64,000 nt of DNA from JBKPNJ01 sp963695705 (GCA_963695705.1 CAVOHB010000001.1:209735-273734), one strand, 5' to 3'. Counted from the first letter of the stretch, positions 8,055 through 17,232 are shown. The notes: generated from the letters alone by a model not told the origin. Program-made: numbers and translations.

Positions 8055-8782
8055 ACCGACGCTCCTCTGTTCTCCACGATGCTGAGGAACGCCGCCTCCA
8101 CGTCGCTGGTGTTCGTACGAGCGAGGAGGGCGTCGGGTGACTCGTCGGCGATGAGGCGCCCCTCCCGCATCAGCAGCAACCGCTGGCAGCGCTGCGCCTC
8201 GTCCATCACGTGGCTCGACACCAGCACCGTGACGCCGTCGGCGGCCAGTCGGTGGAACAGGCGCCACAGGTCGCGACGCAGCACCGGATCCAGGCCGACG
8301 GTCGGCTCGTCGAGGACCAGCACCTGCGGCGAGCCGAGCAGCGCGACACCGAGCGAGACCCGGGACCGCTGGCCGCCCGACAGGCGCTCCACCAGGGCGT
8401 CGGCGTGAGAGGTGAGGTCCACCGCCGACAGCACCCGGTCGACGTCACCGGGAGCGGCGCCGAGAACCCGGGCGAAGAAGTGCAGGTTCTCGGTCACCGT
8501 GAGATCCGCGTACACACTGGGCGCCTGTGTCACGTAGCCGACCAGACGACGCAGCTCCTTGGCGCCGGCCGGGCGGCCCAGCACCTCCACCGAGCCCCCG
8601 TCGACCTTCTGGACGCCCACGATCGACCGCATCAGCGTGCTCTTGCCGCAACCGGACGGGCCGAGCAGCCCGGTCACCTGCCCCGTCGGCACCGTGAAGC
8701 CCACGTCATCGAGCACGACCCGGCCGCCGCGGACGACCCGCAGCGAACGGACCGCGATGGCTACCACCGGTCTATTCATCAT
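8051..8782 (-). CDS. ABC exporter ATP-binding protein
   Basis: A 243-residue ABC ATPase with Walker A GPSGCGKST, signature LSGGQRSRV, Walker B VLVLDEPTVGLDP and the switch His in VLVSSHVMDEAQ. This is the DrrA-like arrangement that powers ABC-2 permeases. The start is ATG at 8780-8782, or the next codon, also ATG. A -10/-35 pair places transcription start at this ATG, so the message is probably leaderless, and a perfect 8+8 palindrome covers the start. The open frame upstream to 9118 overlaps the TetR gene and is not used. Confidence 0.92.
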   Translation of the reverse strand: MMNRPVVAIAVRSLRVVRGGRVVLDDVGFTVPTGQVTGLLGPSGCGKSTLMRSIVGVQKVDGGSVEVLGRPAGAKELRRLVGYVTQAPSVYADLTVTENLHFFARVLGAAPGDVDRVLSAVDLTSHADALVERLSGGQRSRVSLGVALLGSPQVLVLDEPTVGLDPVLRRDLWRLFHRLAADGVTVLVSSHVMDEAQRCQRLLLMREGRLIADESPDALLARTNTSDVEAAFLSIVENRGASV

Positions 8783-8818
8783 GTGATGAATTATTGCCGA
8801 GGCCCGCGGCGGGGTCAA
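8774..8818 (-). promoter_or_regulatory. Promoter and TetR-type operator of the ABC exporter
   Basis: Read on the minus strand: TTGACC (8818-8813), 17 bp, AATAAT (8795-8790), 7 bp, ATG (8782). The sequence ATTCATCATGTGATGAAT at 8774-8791 is two perfect 8-bp half-sites around a 2-bp centre and overlaps the -10 edge and the start codon. The gap between the tetR stop (8827) and this ATG is only 44 bp. This is a classic layout for repression by the neighbouring TetR protein. Confidence 0.72.
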
Positions 8819-8826
8819 GACCCGAT

Positions 8827-9429
8827 TCAGCCGGAGAGGTAGCGCTGGATGCTCGGCCCCACCCACTGCACCAGCTGGTCGGGCGGCATCGACGCGATCG
8901 GCTCCACCGCGAGCACGTACCGCATCATCACCAGGCCCGTCATCTGGCTCCCCACCAGCTGTGCACGCAGCGCCGGGTCGGGCACACCGAGTCCCTCGGC
9001 GACCTGCTCGAACACCATTCGCATCATGCCGCCGCGGATGAGATCGGCTCCGGCCTCGCTCGACAGGGCGGAGCGGAACACCGCAAGGAGCGGCTTGCGG
9101 CTCTCGGGGTCGTCCCACACACTCACGAACATCCGGACCAGGCGCTCCCCGATCCCGTCGATGCCGGGACGGAGCATCTCCGGGATGACGACCCGTGGAT
9201 CGACAGGTATCTCCAACGCGGCCAGAAAGAGATCGTCCTTGCCACCGAAGTAGTGGTGTACGAGCGCCGCGTCGACCCCGGCGCTGGAAGCCACGGCACG
9301 CATCGTGGTCCCGTCGAAGCCCCGGGCGGCGAACTCGTCGCGCGCGGCGGTCAGGATCTCCCCGCGGGTGTCCGGCCCCCCCGGACGGCGCCCGGGCCCG
9401 CGTTTGGTGGGCCCGCCCTCAGTCTTCAC
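8827..9429 (-). CDS. TetR-family transcriptional regulator
   Basis: About 200 residues starting GTG at 9427-9429 (VKTEGGPTKRGPG...). The HTH is GTTMRAVASSAGVDAALVHHYFGGKDDLFLAAL, the standard TetR N-terminal motif, and the C-terminal region resembles TetR_C domains (VFRSALSSEAGADLIR). The start overlaps the end of the sugar isomerase gene by 11 bp, so it shares that transcript. It precedes the exporter genes, and the operator in the 44-bp gap makes repression of the exporter the likely role. Confidence 0.9.
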   Translation of the reverse strand: MKTEGGPTKRGPGRRPGGPDTRGEILTAARDEFAARGFDGTTMRAVASSAGVDAALVHHYFGGKDDLFLAALEIPVDPRVVIPEMLRPGIDGIGERLVRMFVSVWDDPESRKPLLAVFRSALSSEAGADLIRGGMMRMVFEQVAEGLGVPDPALRAQLVGSQMTGLVMMRYVLAVEPIASMPPDQLVQWVGPSIQRYLSG

Positions 9430-10315
9430 GCGGGAGCTGCTCGATCGAACCGGACGGGTCGACGACGTAGGACGGCTCGTACGCCGCCGCGAGATGCAGC
9501 CGGGTGTAAGCCAGTGACTCGGCGAGGTCGAGCTCCCGGGCGGCCCGGCTGCCGCAGCGTCGGGTGTTGATCTCCAGCACGATCCCACCGGGAAAGCCGG
9601 TGCGGGCGAGGTGCTCGAGCAGCTCCGCGCACGGCTGTCCGCCACGGCCAGGCACCAGGTGCTCGTCCTTGGCCGATCCCGACCCGTCGGTCATGTGCAC
9701 GTGGGTGAGCCGGCCGCCCAGCTCACGGGCCATGGACATCGCATCGGAGCCGGCGGTGGCCGCGTGCGAGAGGTCGAGGGTGACGTGGGCGTACTCCTCC
9801 TCGACCGGGTCCCAGCCGGGGAAGTAGGCTTCGAACTCCCGGCCGGCGGCCCGCCACGGGTACATGTTCTCGATTGCGAACCTGACGCCGGTCTCTTCCT
9901 CGAGCTCACCGATGCGCTTGACGAACCTCCGCGAGTAGTCGCGCTGCCAGCGAAACGGCGGGTGCACGACAACGATGTCGGCGCCCAGTGCCTGGGCCAT
10001 CTTGGCACTCATCTTGAGCTTGCCCCAGGGCTCGGCTCCCCATACCCGTTGGGTGATGAGGAGGCAGGGTGCGTGGACGGCACAGACCGGGAGCTGGTGG
10101 TAGTCCGCGAGCCGACCCACCGCCTCGATGTCCTGGCCGACCGGATCCATGCCGACCATGACCTCGATGGCGTCGTAGCCCAGACGTCCGGCGAGCTCGA
10201 ACGCGCTCGCCGTCGACTCGGGGTAGACCGACGCGGTGGACAGCGCGATCTTCGATGCAGGGACCACGACGCCCGGTTCCTGCCCCGGAAGCGCCGAAGC
10301 CGCGTCATCCGTCAC
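9419..10315 (-). CDS. Sugar phosphate isomerase/epimerase family TIM-barrel protein
   Basis: A 298-residue xylose-isomerase-like (AP endonuclease 2 family) barrel. Recognisable segments are FELAGRLGYDAIEVMVG, DIVVVHPPFRWQRDY, FAIENMYPW, VTLDLSHAA and GGIVLEINTRRCG, which place His, Glu and Asp metal ligands in the usual order. The substrate is not known; mycobacteria keep the same gene (Rv0498) near Ppx/GppA. It begins 4 bp after the phosphatase gene's stop and runs into tetR. Confidence 0.85.
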   Translation of the reverse strand: MTDDAASALPGQEPGVVVPASKIALSTASVYPESTASAFELAGRLGYDAIEVMVGMDPVGQDIEAVGRLADYHQLPVCAVHAPCLLITQRVWGAEPWGKLKMSAKMAQALGADIVVVHPPFRWQRDYSRRFVKRIGELEEETGVRFAIENMYPWRAAGREFEAYFPGWDPVEEEYAHVTLDLSHAATAGSDAMSMARELGGRLTHVHMTDGSGSAKDEHLVPGRGGQPCAELLEHLARTGFPGGIVLEINTRRCGSRAARELDLAESLAYTRLHLAAAYEPSYVVDPSGSIEQLPRED

Positions 10316-10319
10316 CCGG

Positions 10320-11255
10320 TCAGGGTATCGGCGCCATCCGGTCGAGCTGTTCGAGGATCACGCCCTCCCGCAGCGCCCAGGGACAGATCTCGAGCTCGGG
10401 AATCTCGAAGATGTCCATCACCCCGTCGGCGACCAGGGCGCCCGCCACCAGCTGGTGCGAACGCGCTGCCGAGACGCCCGAGAGTCCCGTGCGCTCCGAC
10501 GAGGTCATTTTGACCAGGCGCGGGATCTTCTCCAGAAGCACGTCGTGTCCGAGCGCGCGGCGGACGTACGGCCCATCCGTGGAGGGAGCCGCACCGCAGA
10601 TCCGTGCCAGCGACCGAAACGTCTTGCTGGTCGCCACACAGCGGTCGCCACCGCCACCACGAAGGATCGCGCCGGCTTCTCGGGCGATCTCGGCACGGAT
10701 GTGCTTGCGCAGTGCCTTGACGTCGTGACCGGCCGGCGGGTCGTCGGCCAGCCATTCGCGGGTCAGCCGGCCGGCGCCCAGTGCCATCGACTGGGCGATG
10801 TCGGGCGACTGCTCGGAACCCGCCGCGATCTCCAGCGAACCCCCGCCGATGTCGAACACGAGCAGTCGCCCGGAGGACCACCCGAACCACCGGCGCACGG
10901 CCAGGAAGGTCAGGCGTGCCTCGTCGCCTCCCGGCAGGACGGAGAGCTCGACGCCTGTCTTGGAGCGGACCTGCTCGAGAACCTCGTCGGCGTTGGAGGC
11001 GTCGCGGACCGCGGAGGTCGCGAACGCCACGACCGTCTCGCATCCCTTGTCCTCGGCCGACTGGATCGCCGCGGCGACGAACGCCACCAGGGCATCGACA
11101 CCCGACCTGTTGACCGCTCCGTGCTTGTCGAGGTGCTCGGCGAGCCGCAGCGGCGCCTTGTGCGAGAACGCCGGCAGCGGAGCGGCGCCCTTGTGGGCGT
11201 CCACGACCAGCAGATGACCGGTGTTCGAGCCGATGTCCAGGACGCCCAACCGCAT
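10320..11255 (-). CDS. Ppx/GppA-family exopolyphosphatase
   Basis: A sugar-kinase/Hsp70-fold phosphatase of 311 residues hydrolysing polyphosphate or pppGpp. MRLGVLDIGSNTGHLLVVD is the phosphate-1 loop, and LLVFDIGGGSLEIAAG the second nucleotide-type loop. The short form without a C-terminal HD domain is what mycobacterial Rv0496 shows. The start is the ATG at 11253-11255. It is divergent from the cysteine-rich protein gene; the 43-bp gap must carry both promoters. A polyphosphate glucokinase elsewhere in the window also uses polyphosphate. Confidence 0.9.
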   Translation of the reverse strand: MRLGVLDIGSNTGHLLVVDAHKGAAPLPAFSHKAPLRLAEHLDKHGAVNRSGVDALVAFVAAAIQSAEDKGCETVVAFATSAVRDASNADEVLEQVRSKTGVELSVLPGGDEARLTFLAVRRWFGWSSGRLLVFDIGGGSLEIAAGSEQSPDIAQSMALGAGRLTREWLADDPPAGHDVKALRKHIRAEIAREAGAILRGGGGDRCVATSKTFRSLARICGAAPSTDGPYVRRALGHDVLLEKIPRLVKMTSSERTGLSGVSAARSHQLVAGALVADGVMDIFEIPELEICPWALREGVILEQLDRMAPIP

Positions 11256-11298
11256 GTGCACACGGTACTGGCGGGCGTTTGCCAAGTAGTGTTGGCGG

Positions 11299-12117
11299 AT
11301 GCCCGAGGTGGTGGATCTCGACTTCCCGCGCGCCTGGTTCGAGTTCGTCGACCCGGCCGACACCGGACAGGTCTACCGCTGTGACCTGACCTGGCTGACC
11401 TCGCGCTGGGCGTGCATCTTCGGTGCCGGCTGCAAGGGCATCTACGCCGACCGCCCCGACGACGGCTGTTGCACGCTCGGCGCGCATTTCGCCGACAAGG
11501 CCGATCTCGCGCGGGTCAAGAAGTTCGCCAAGCGGCTCGGCCGGGAGGACTGGCAGTTCCGGTCGGAGGGGCGCGCCAAGGGCTGGACAGAGACCGACGA
11601 CGAGGGCGAGACGAAGACCCGCGTGTTCAAGGGAGCGTGCATCTTCTTGAACCGGCCGGGGTTCGCCGGCGGTGAGGGATGCGCGTTGCACGGTTGGGCC
11701 TTGCGCAACGACCGCCACCCGCTCGAGGCCAAGCCTGACGTCTGCTGGCAGCTACCTGTCCGCCGTTCGTTCCGCGACGTCGAGCGGCCCGACGGCTCCA
11801 CTTACACCGAGGTCACGATCGCCGAGTACGACCGACGTGGCTGGGGGGCGGGTGGACATGATCTCGACTGGTACTGCACCGGGAACACCGAGGCGCATGT
11901 GGCCGCCGAGCCGGTCTACGTCTCGTACGAGCCCGAGCTCCGGGAGCTGATGGGGCCGGCGGCCTACACCGAGCTGGTCGCTGCGTGTGCCTCCCATCTG
12001 GCCACGCGCTCCAGGCTGGCCCCGCATCCGGCCGACCCGGCGGATCTTTCCGACCCGGCCCGGAAGGCACAGATGCGCCGGCTCGCCGGGGAGGCCGGCA
12101 CGACCGTCGCGGGTTGA
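11299..12117 (+). CDS. Cysteine-rich conserved actinobacterial protein (Rv0495c type)
   Basis: A 272-residue protein of unknown function, always next to the Ppx/GppA gene in mycobacteria. Cysteines are spaced in short clusters: YRCDLTW, WACIFGAGCKGIY, DDGCCTLGAHF, GACIFLNRPGFAGGEGCALH, VCWQLP and WYCTGN. Such clustering suggests a metal or Fe-S site of the YkgJ-like kind. No signal peptide or membrane segment is seen. I do not assign a reaction. Confidence 0.82.
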   Translation: MPEVVDLDFPRAWFEFVDPADTGQVYRCDLTWLTSRWACIFGAGCKGIYADRPDDGCCTLGAHFADKADLARVKKFAKRLGREDWQFRSEGRAKGWTETDDEGETKTRVFKGACIFLNRPGFAGGEGCALHGWALRNDRHPLEAKPDVCWQLPVRRSFRDVERPDGSTYTEVTIAEYDRRGWGAGGHDLDWYCTGNTEAHVAAEPVYVSYEPELRELMGPAAYTELVAACASHLATRSRLAPHPADPADLSDPARKAQMRRLAGEAGTTVAG

Positions 12118-12171
12118 CGGTGCGGCGACCCCGCCGACCGAACGCGTGCGAGTACTGGCCACAATGTCGAG

Positions 12172-12810
12172 ATGCGGTTGGACCACCTGTCGTACGCGGC
12201 CGGCCCGGAGGGAATCGTGGAGACCAGCCGTCGGCTGGCCGGCCTGCTGGGCGAGGACTTCGCCGACGGTGGAGTGCATCCCCGGTTCGGCACTCGCAAC
12301 ATGGTGCTGCCGCTCGGTGACGGCCTCTACCTCGAGGTGGTGGCGGTTCTGGATCATCCGGCGTCGGAGAAGGCCTTGTTCGGGCAGGCGGTCCGTGCGC
12401 GGACCGAAGCCGGGGGCGGATGGCTGGCCTGGGTGGTCGCGGTCGATGACATCGCGCGGGTGGAGAACCGGCTGGATCTCCCGGCTGTGCGCGGCAGCAG
12501 GCACCGACCCGACGGTGTCGAGCTGCGGTGGCGGCAGCTCGGCATCAGTGGGCTGCTGGCCGACCCCCAGCTTCCCTTCTTCGTCCAATGGGAGATCCGG
12601 CGCGAGCTGCACCCTTCGTGCGGTGCTTCCGGAGCGATCCACCTGACCGGGCTGGAGATCGCCGGTGATCCGGCCCGGGTCAGCGAGTGGTTGGACCAGG
12701 ATCCCGCCAAGCCGCTGGAGGACGTCGACGTCGACTGGGTGAAGCCGGACGGCGATGCCGGGATCGTCGCGGCGACGTTCGACACTCTGGACGGCAAGGT
12801 CCGGTTCTAG
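12172..12810 (+). CDS. VOC-fold glyoxalase-like domain protein
   Basis: A 212-residue protein beginning MRLDHLSYAAGPEGI, the entry strand of a vicinal-oxygen-chelate (glyoxalase-like) domain. GTRNMVLPLGDGLYLEVVAV supplies the later Glu strand, and SGAIHLTGLEIAGDPAR begins a second half. Metal ligands His4 and Glu near residue 56 are plausible. The substrate is unknown. It is followed after only 5 bp by a methyltransferase gene on the same strand. Confidence 0.8.
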   Translation: MRLDHLSYAAGPEGIVETSRRLAGLLGEDFADGGVHPRFGTRNMVLPLGDGLYLEVVAVLDHPASEKALFGQAVRARTEAGGGWLAWVVAVDDIARVENRLDLPAVRGSRHRPDGVELRWRQLGISGLLADPQLPFFVQWEIRRELHPSCGASGAIHLTGLEIAGDPARVSEWLDQDPAKPLEDVDVDWVKPDGDAGIVAATFDTLDGKVRF

Positions 12811-12815
12811 CCGAG

Positions 12816-13523
12816 GTGGCGCGCTCCCGGCGTCTGGTCGACGGTGCCACGCCGAGCCCCAACATCTGGAACCACCCCGAGGTGTACGAGCTCGAGAACA
12901 GCGGTGTCGACCCCGACCGAACGATCGAGTCGGCGATGACGCGCATCCGGTCCTGGGTCGATGCCAGTGTGCTCGACCTCGGATGCGGTAGCGGCTTCCA
13001 TCTCCCGCGTTTCGCGGCGGACGCGCATGAGGTCGTCGGCATCGAGCCCAACCTCGACCTCGTCAAACTGGCCCGGCGTCGCACCTCGCGGCTGCCGAAT
13101 GTCCGGGTGCTGCACGCAGTCGCGCAGGATCTCCCGCTGCCGGACGCGAGTGTCGACGTGCTGCACGCCAGGTGGGCGTACCTCTTCGGGCCGGGCTGTG
13201 AGCCGGGCCTGCGGGAGGTGGAACGCGTGATGCGCCGCGGCGGTGCGGCCTTCGTCATCGACAACGATGCCACCCGGTCGACATTCGGTCGCTGGTTCCG
13301 CCGGGCAATGCCCACCTACGATCCGGGCGCCGTGGAGTCGTTCTGGTCCGGCCGCGGCTGGACGCGGCAGCCGGTCGACATCCGGTGGAGGTTCGAGCGG
13401 CGCTGGCAGTTCGAGGCGGTGGTCGGAATCGAGTTCGATCAGGACAACGCCAGGCGGATCCTGTCCGAGCACGCGGGCACTGAGGTCGACTACGCGGTCA
13501 ACATCTGGTGGCGCCGGTTCTGA
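12816..13523 (+). CDS. Class I SAM-dependent methyltransferase
   Basis: A Rossmann-fold methyltransferase of about 235 residues. Motif I is VLDLGCGSGFHLPRFAADAH, followed by VVGIEPNLDLVKLARRR and LPLPDASVDVLHARWAYLFG, in the order seen in UbiE-like enzymes. The GTG at 12816 follows the VOC gene closely; the frame extends upstream to 12687 but that part overlaps the VOC gene. The substrate is unknown. The pair VOC plus methyltransferase probably forms a two-gene operon. Confidence 0.85.
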   Translation: MARSRRLVDGATPSPNIWNHPEVYELENSGVDPDRTIESAMTRIRSWVDASVLDLGCGSGFHLPRFAADAHEVVGIEPNLDLVKLARRRTSRLPNVRVLHAVAQDLPLPDASVDVLHARWAYLFGPGCEPGLREVERVMRRGGAAFVIDNDATRSTFGRWFRRAMPTYDPGAVESFWSGRGWTRQPVDIRWRFERRWQFEAVVGIEFDQDNARRILSEHAGTEVDYAVNIWWRRF

Positions 13524-13748
13524 CGTTTGACCGCGCTTCCTGCACACCGGTGGTCACAGATTTGCGGCGCGGTAGTCACCTGGCGCGTAAACCGTCGATG
13601 CCGGGCGTTCCCGTCCGCCCAGCAAGGATCGTGCGGCGTTGAGAGAAGCCGTGTGGGATAACCCTGATCGCCTGCACAGATCTGAGGGGTCAGGCCCGAG
13701 CCCGGCGGCGTCGGGGTAGTTGTCGGCGGCCTGCCCTAGGTTCCCGGC

Positions 13749-15177
13749 ATGGCAAAGACATCGACGCGGCCGCGCCCGACCCACCGGTGCGGCGCGTGTG
13801 GCTGGGAGACTCCCAAATGGGTCGGTCGCTGTGGCGAGTGTCAGGCGTGGGGCACAGTGGCAGAGACCATGCGGGTCCCGCTCACGACCACCCCCGGCCG
13901 GATCCGGGAGGCCCCCAGACCGATCACCGAGATCAGCGTCGCACCGGCGGCCTCTCGCAGTACCGGCGTGGCCGAGCTCGACCGCGTGCTGGGCGCGGGG
14001 ATCGTCGAGGGCGCCGCGGTGCTGCTGGCCGGCGAGCCCGGCGTGGGGAAGTCCACGTTGCTCCTGGAGGTCGCGGCGCGGTGCGCGCGGGTCGACGCGG
14101 TCACGCTCTACGTGTGTGGCGAGGAGTCGACCAGCCAGGTCAGGCTCCGGGCCGACCGTACCGGGGCGGTTCGTGACGGCCTGATGGTGACCGACGAGAC
14201 CGACCTGTCGGCGGTGCTCAGCCACATCGACGACGTCCGCCCGGAGTTGGTCATCATCGACTCGATCCAGGCCATCGCCTGCACGGAGGTCGACGGGCCG
14301 ACCGGCGGCGTGGCGCAGGTTCGCGAGGTGACCGCCGCGCTCGTCCGTGTCGCCAAGGAGCGGGCCATCTCGATGATCCTGGTCGGGCATGTGACCAAGG
14401 AGGGCTCGATTGCGGGTCCCCGCGTCGTCGAGCATCTGGTGGACGTGGTGCTGCAGTTCGAGGGCGAGCGCAGCTCCCGGCTCCGTGTCCTGCGCGCGGT
14501 CAAGAACCGTTTCGGTCCCGTCGACGAGGTCGGCTGCTTCGACCTCTCCGACCAGGGGATCGTCGAGATCGTCGACCCGACCGGGCTGTTCGTTTCCCGG
14601 CACGCCGAGCCGGTGCCGGGCACCTGTGTCACCGTCACCCAGCAGGGCCGGCGACCTCTGCTGGCCGAGGTCCAGGCGCTGGTCGGCGTGTCCGCCTCGA
14701 TGACCGCGCGCAGGACCACGTTCGGGGCTGGACTCCGCCCGCGTGACTCTGGTGCTCGCGGTGCTCGAGCGCAGGGCAGGCTTGCGATTGTCCGGCGGTG
14801 ACGTCTTCGTCGCCACGGTTGGCGGAGCCCGGCTGACCGACCCTTCGGCTGACCTGGCGACGGCGGTCGCGATCGCCTCGGCGGTCAGCAACCGGGTCGT
14901 TCCCGAGTCGCTGGTCGCCCTCGGCGAGGTCGGCCTGGCCGGCGAGCTGCGCCGCGTGCCGGGACTGCACCATCGGCTCGGTGAGGCTGCGCGTCTGGGT
15001 TTCTCGCACGCGATCGTGCCCGCCGACCTCGGGCCGGTGCCGGCCGAGTCGTTGCAGTTCCCGGGGCTCACGGTGCTCGAGGTGCCCGACCTCGGCCGCG
15101 CCCTGAGTGTGCTCGGACTCGTCGGTGCGGTCGAGAAACCGGTCGGGCCACGCCGGCTGCGCGCGGTCGAGGGGTGA
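13749..15177 (+). CDS. radA: DNA repair protein RadA/Sms, single frameshift
   Basis: An ATP-dependent branch-migration factor in recombination. The N-terminal zinc finger CGACGWETPKWVGRCGEC, Walker A GEPGVGKSTLLLEVA and the RadA-specific KNRFG are all present. The C-terminal Lon-like part (GVLLALGEVGLAGE-type: here VALGEVGLAGELRRVPGL) lies in another frame. Removing one T of the TT at 14721-14722 restores ...TTSGLDSARVTLVLAVLERR..., giving about 476 residues. It precedes disA, a conserved pairing. Confidence 0.93.
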
Positions 15178-15268
15178 CCACCCCCGTCTCACCAGCCTGT
15201 CGGCCGGGGCGTCGCCCTGGTCACTCCCTCTAGACTGGCGTGGACAGTTCGCAATCACAGGGGGCGGA

Positions 15269-16354
15269 GTGGCGCCGATCGACAAGCTCGCCGATGACCA
15301 GCGGTTACGGGCCACCCTCGCGACCGTTGCCCCGGGGACCGCACTGCGCGAGGGGCTCGAGCGGATCCTTCGCGGGCGCACCGGTGCACTTCTGGTCATG
15401 GGCCACGACCGGACCGTGGATCTGATCTCGACCGGCGGTTTCTCGCTCGATGTGCCGTTCACCGCGACCGGTCTGCGCGAGCTCGCCAAGATGGACGGCG
15501 CGATCATCCTCGATCGGGACTGCAGCCGGATCATCCGGGCGGCGGTGCACCTCGTGCCCGACTCCGCGATCCACACCGAGGAGACCGGCACGCGGCACCG
15601 GACCGCGGACCGGGTGGCCCGGCAGACGGGGGTACCGGTCGTCTCGGTGTCGCAGTCGATGCAGATCATCGCGCTCTATGTCGATCAGACGCGGTACGTC
15701 CTGGAGGAGACCGGGGAGATCCTCAGCCGGGCCAACCAGGCGCTGGCCACGCTCGAGCGGTACAAGATGCGGCTCGACGAGGTTTCCGGCACGCTGTCGG
15801 CCCTCGAGATCGAGGATCTGGTCACCGTCCGGGACGTCGCCGCGGTGGCCCAGCGGCTGGAGATGGTGCTGCGCATCGCCACCGAGATCGAGGGTTACGT
15901 CGTCGAGCTCGGCACCGATGGCCGGCTGTTGTCATTGCAGCTCGACGAGCTGGTCGGCGGAGTCGACCTCGAGCGCGAGCTGGTGATCCGCGACTACCTT
16001 CCCGGCGGCAAGCGACACCGCAGCGCCACCGAGGTGCTGGCCGACATCGAGGCGCTGTCGGCCACCGACCTGCTCGACATCAGCGCTGTCGCCCGCGGGC
16101 TCGCGCTTGGCGGCACCGAGCAGCTCGACCTGCCGGCGACGCCGCGCGGTTACCGGCTGCTGGCGAAGGTCCCGCGCCTCCCCGGTGCTGTGATCGAGCG
16201 GCTAGTCGACTACTTCGGCACCCTGCAGAAGCTGCTGGCCGCGAGCATCGACGACCTGCAGGCGGTCGACGGGGTCGGCGAGCTGCGGGCCCGAAGCGTG
16301 CGGGAAGGCCTCTCGCGGCTGGCCGAGTCCAGCATCCTGGAGCGCTACATCTGA
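15269..16354 (+). CDS. disA: DNA integrity scanning diadenylate cyclase
   Basis: Makes c-di-AMP from two ATP while scanning DNA for branched structures. The catalytic DGA (KMDGAIILD) and RHR (GTRHRTADR) motifs are intact, followed by a long linker helix region and a C-terminal HhH domain (LQAVDGVGELRARSVREGL). It is 361 residues from the GTG at 15269, downstream of a GGGGGCGGA ribosome site; the usual length is about 360. A TAGACT at 15231-15236 could be its -10. It follows radA by 91 bp, linking branch migration with the c-di-AMP sensor. Confidence 0.95.
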   Translation: MAPIDKLADDQRLRATLATVAPGTALREGLERILRGRTGALLVMGHDRTVDLISTGGFSLDVPFTATGLRELAKMDGAIILDRDCSRIIRAAVHLVPDSAIHTEETGTRHRTADRVARQTGVPVVSVSQSMQIIALYVDQTRYVLEETGEILSRANQALATLERYKMRLDEVSGTLSALEIEDLVTVRDVAAVAQRLEMVLRIATEIEGYVVELGTDGRLLSLQLDELVGGVDLERELVIRDYLPGGKRHRSATEVLADIEALSATDLLDISAVARGLALGGTEQLDLPATPRGYRLLAKVPRLPGAVIERLVDYFGTLQKLLAASIDDLQAVDGVGELRARSVREGLSRLAESSILERYI

Positions 16355-16409
16355 CCCGGGACCGTCCCCGCGCCGCATCGCCGGCGAACGGACCACCGGG
16401 GCGGTGATG

Positions 16410-17117
16410 TCAGCGCGGCTGGTGGTGACGGTGCCTGGGCCGCGGCTCGGCGAGTGAGAACTGCGACTGCGACGGCTCGCCTCCCAGCACCGCAGCCAAC
16501 ACCTGGTAGGTGCCCGCGACGGCCCGCCTGGCACCGTCCCCGCACCACCGGTTGGACCGCAGCCCGCTCCACGGCACGTGGTAGACCGTCTGCTCGGCCG
16601 CGCGGACGACCAGCGTCGACGGCGCGATCGCCGCGTGGCAGTCATCCGTTGTCCAGATCGCACCGTTGTCGTCGGTGACCTCCACCACGAGGTTCGACCG
16701 GCTGGGCTGGAAGGTGCAGGCCGGCCTGCCGGTCGTCTGGAGCAGCAGCCGGATGTCGGGACTGTCACCGACCCGATAGGTGTCGGCCACCGACGGCACG
16801 AGAGTGATGTCGCTCGGCGCACACGCTCCGTCCGGCTCGGCCGGCGGCGGTGGGCTCGGGCGCGTGGCACTCCGCTTCCGGCCGTCACCATCGCCGGTGC
16901 CGTGGTGTGCGCCGGCTCTGCGCTGATGGTGCTGCCGTGGGGCACCCGGCGTCGAGACCGGGGGCGCCGCGTCAACGGTCGCCTCCGGTGTCTGCGCCGC
17001 GGTGTTGGTGGGGCTGGAGCCCGGCAGCAGCCGGCTCGCCACGAAGGCCCCCGCGATGACGACGACGAGCACCAGCAGCCGGCGGAACCAGTAGACCCGC
17101 TGCGGCACCCTGCTCAT
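16410..17117 (-). CDS. Membrane-anchored or secreted hypothetical protein
   Basis: A 235-residue protein with one N-terminal hydrophobic segment (LLVLVVVIAGAFVASRLL, residues ~14-31) after a basic start, then a low-complexity linker and an extracellular C-terminal domain with four Cys (GACAPSD, PACTFQP, DDCHAA, RWCGDG). Its layout resembles DUF4232-type domains, but I cannot confirm that. Residues ~60-90 (RQHHQRRAGAHHGTGDGDGR) look out of place for a linker, while another frame there reads Ser/Thr/Ala-rich, so two compensating indels are possible. It converges with disA. Confidence 0.6.
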   Translation of the reverse strand: MSRVPQRVYWFRRLLVLVVVIAGAFVASRLLPGSSPTNTAAQTPEATVDAAPPVSTPGAPRQHHQRRAGAHHGTGDGDGRKRSATRPSPPPPAEPDGACAPSDITLVPSVADTYRVGDSPDIRLLLQTTGRPACTFQPSRSNLVVEVTDDNGAIWTTDDCHAAIAPSTLVVRAAEQTVYHVPWSGLRSNRWCGDGARRAVAGTYQVLAAVLGGEPSQSQFSLAEPRPRHRHHQPR

Positions 17118-17198
17118 CGACTCACGCTAACGTGACGGACGCGGTGTTCCCGGTCAGCCACTCCGCTCTTGCCGCGCCACATCTCACCTGGGCAGAAC

Positions 17199-17232
17199 GA
17201 GGGCCCGCACTCCCCCGGTGCGCGGGCCCTCG
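17199..17232 (-). terminator. Hairpin terminator after the secreted protein gene
   Basis: GAGGGCCCGC at 17199-17208 is complementary to GCGGGCCCTC at 17223-17232, a perfect 10-bp stem with a 14-nt loop. It lies about 50 bp past the stop of the minus-strand gene at 17283. Confidence 0.7.

Noticed and set aside
13524..13748. Structured RNA before radA
   Set aside because: I looked for a tRNA or riboswitch in this 225-bp gap; no cloverleaf or known motif is visible.
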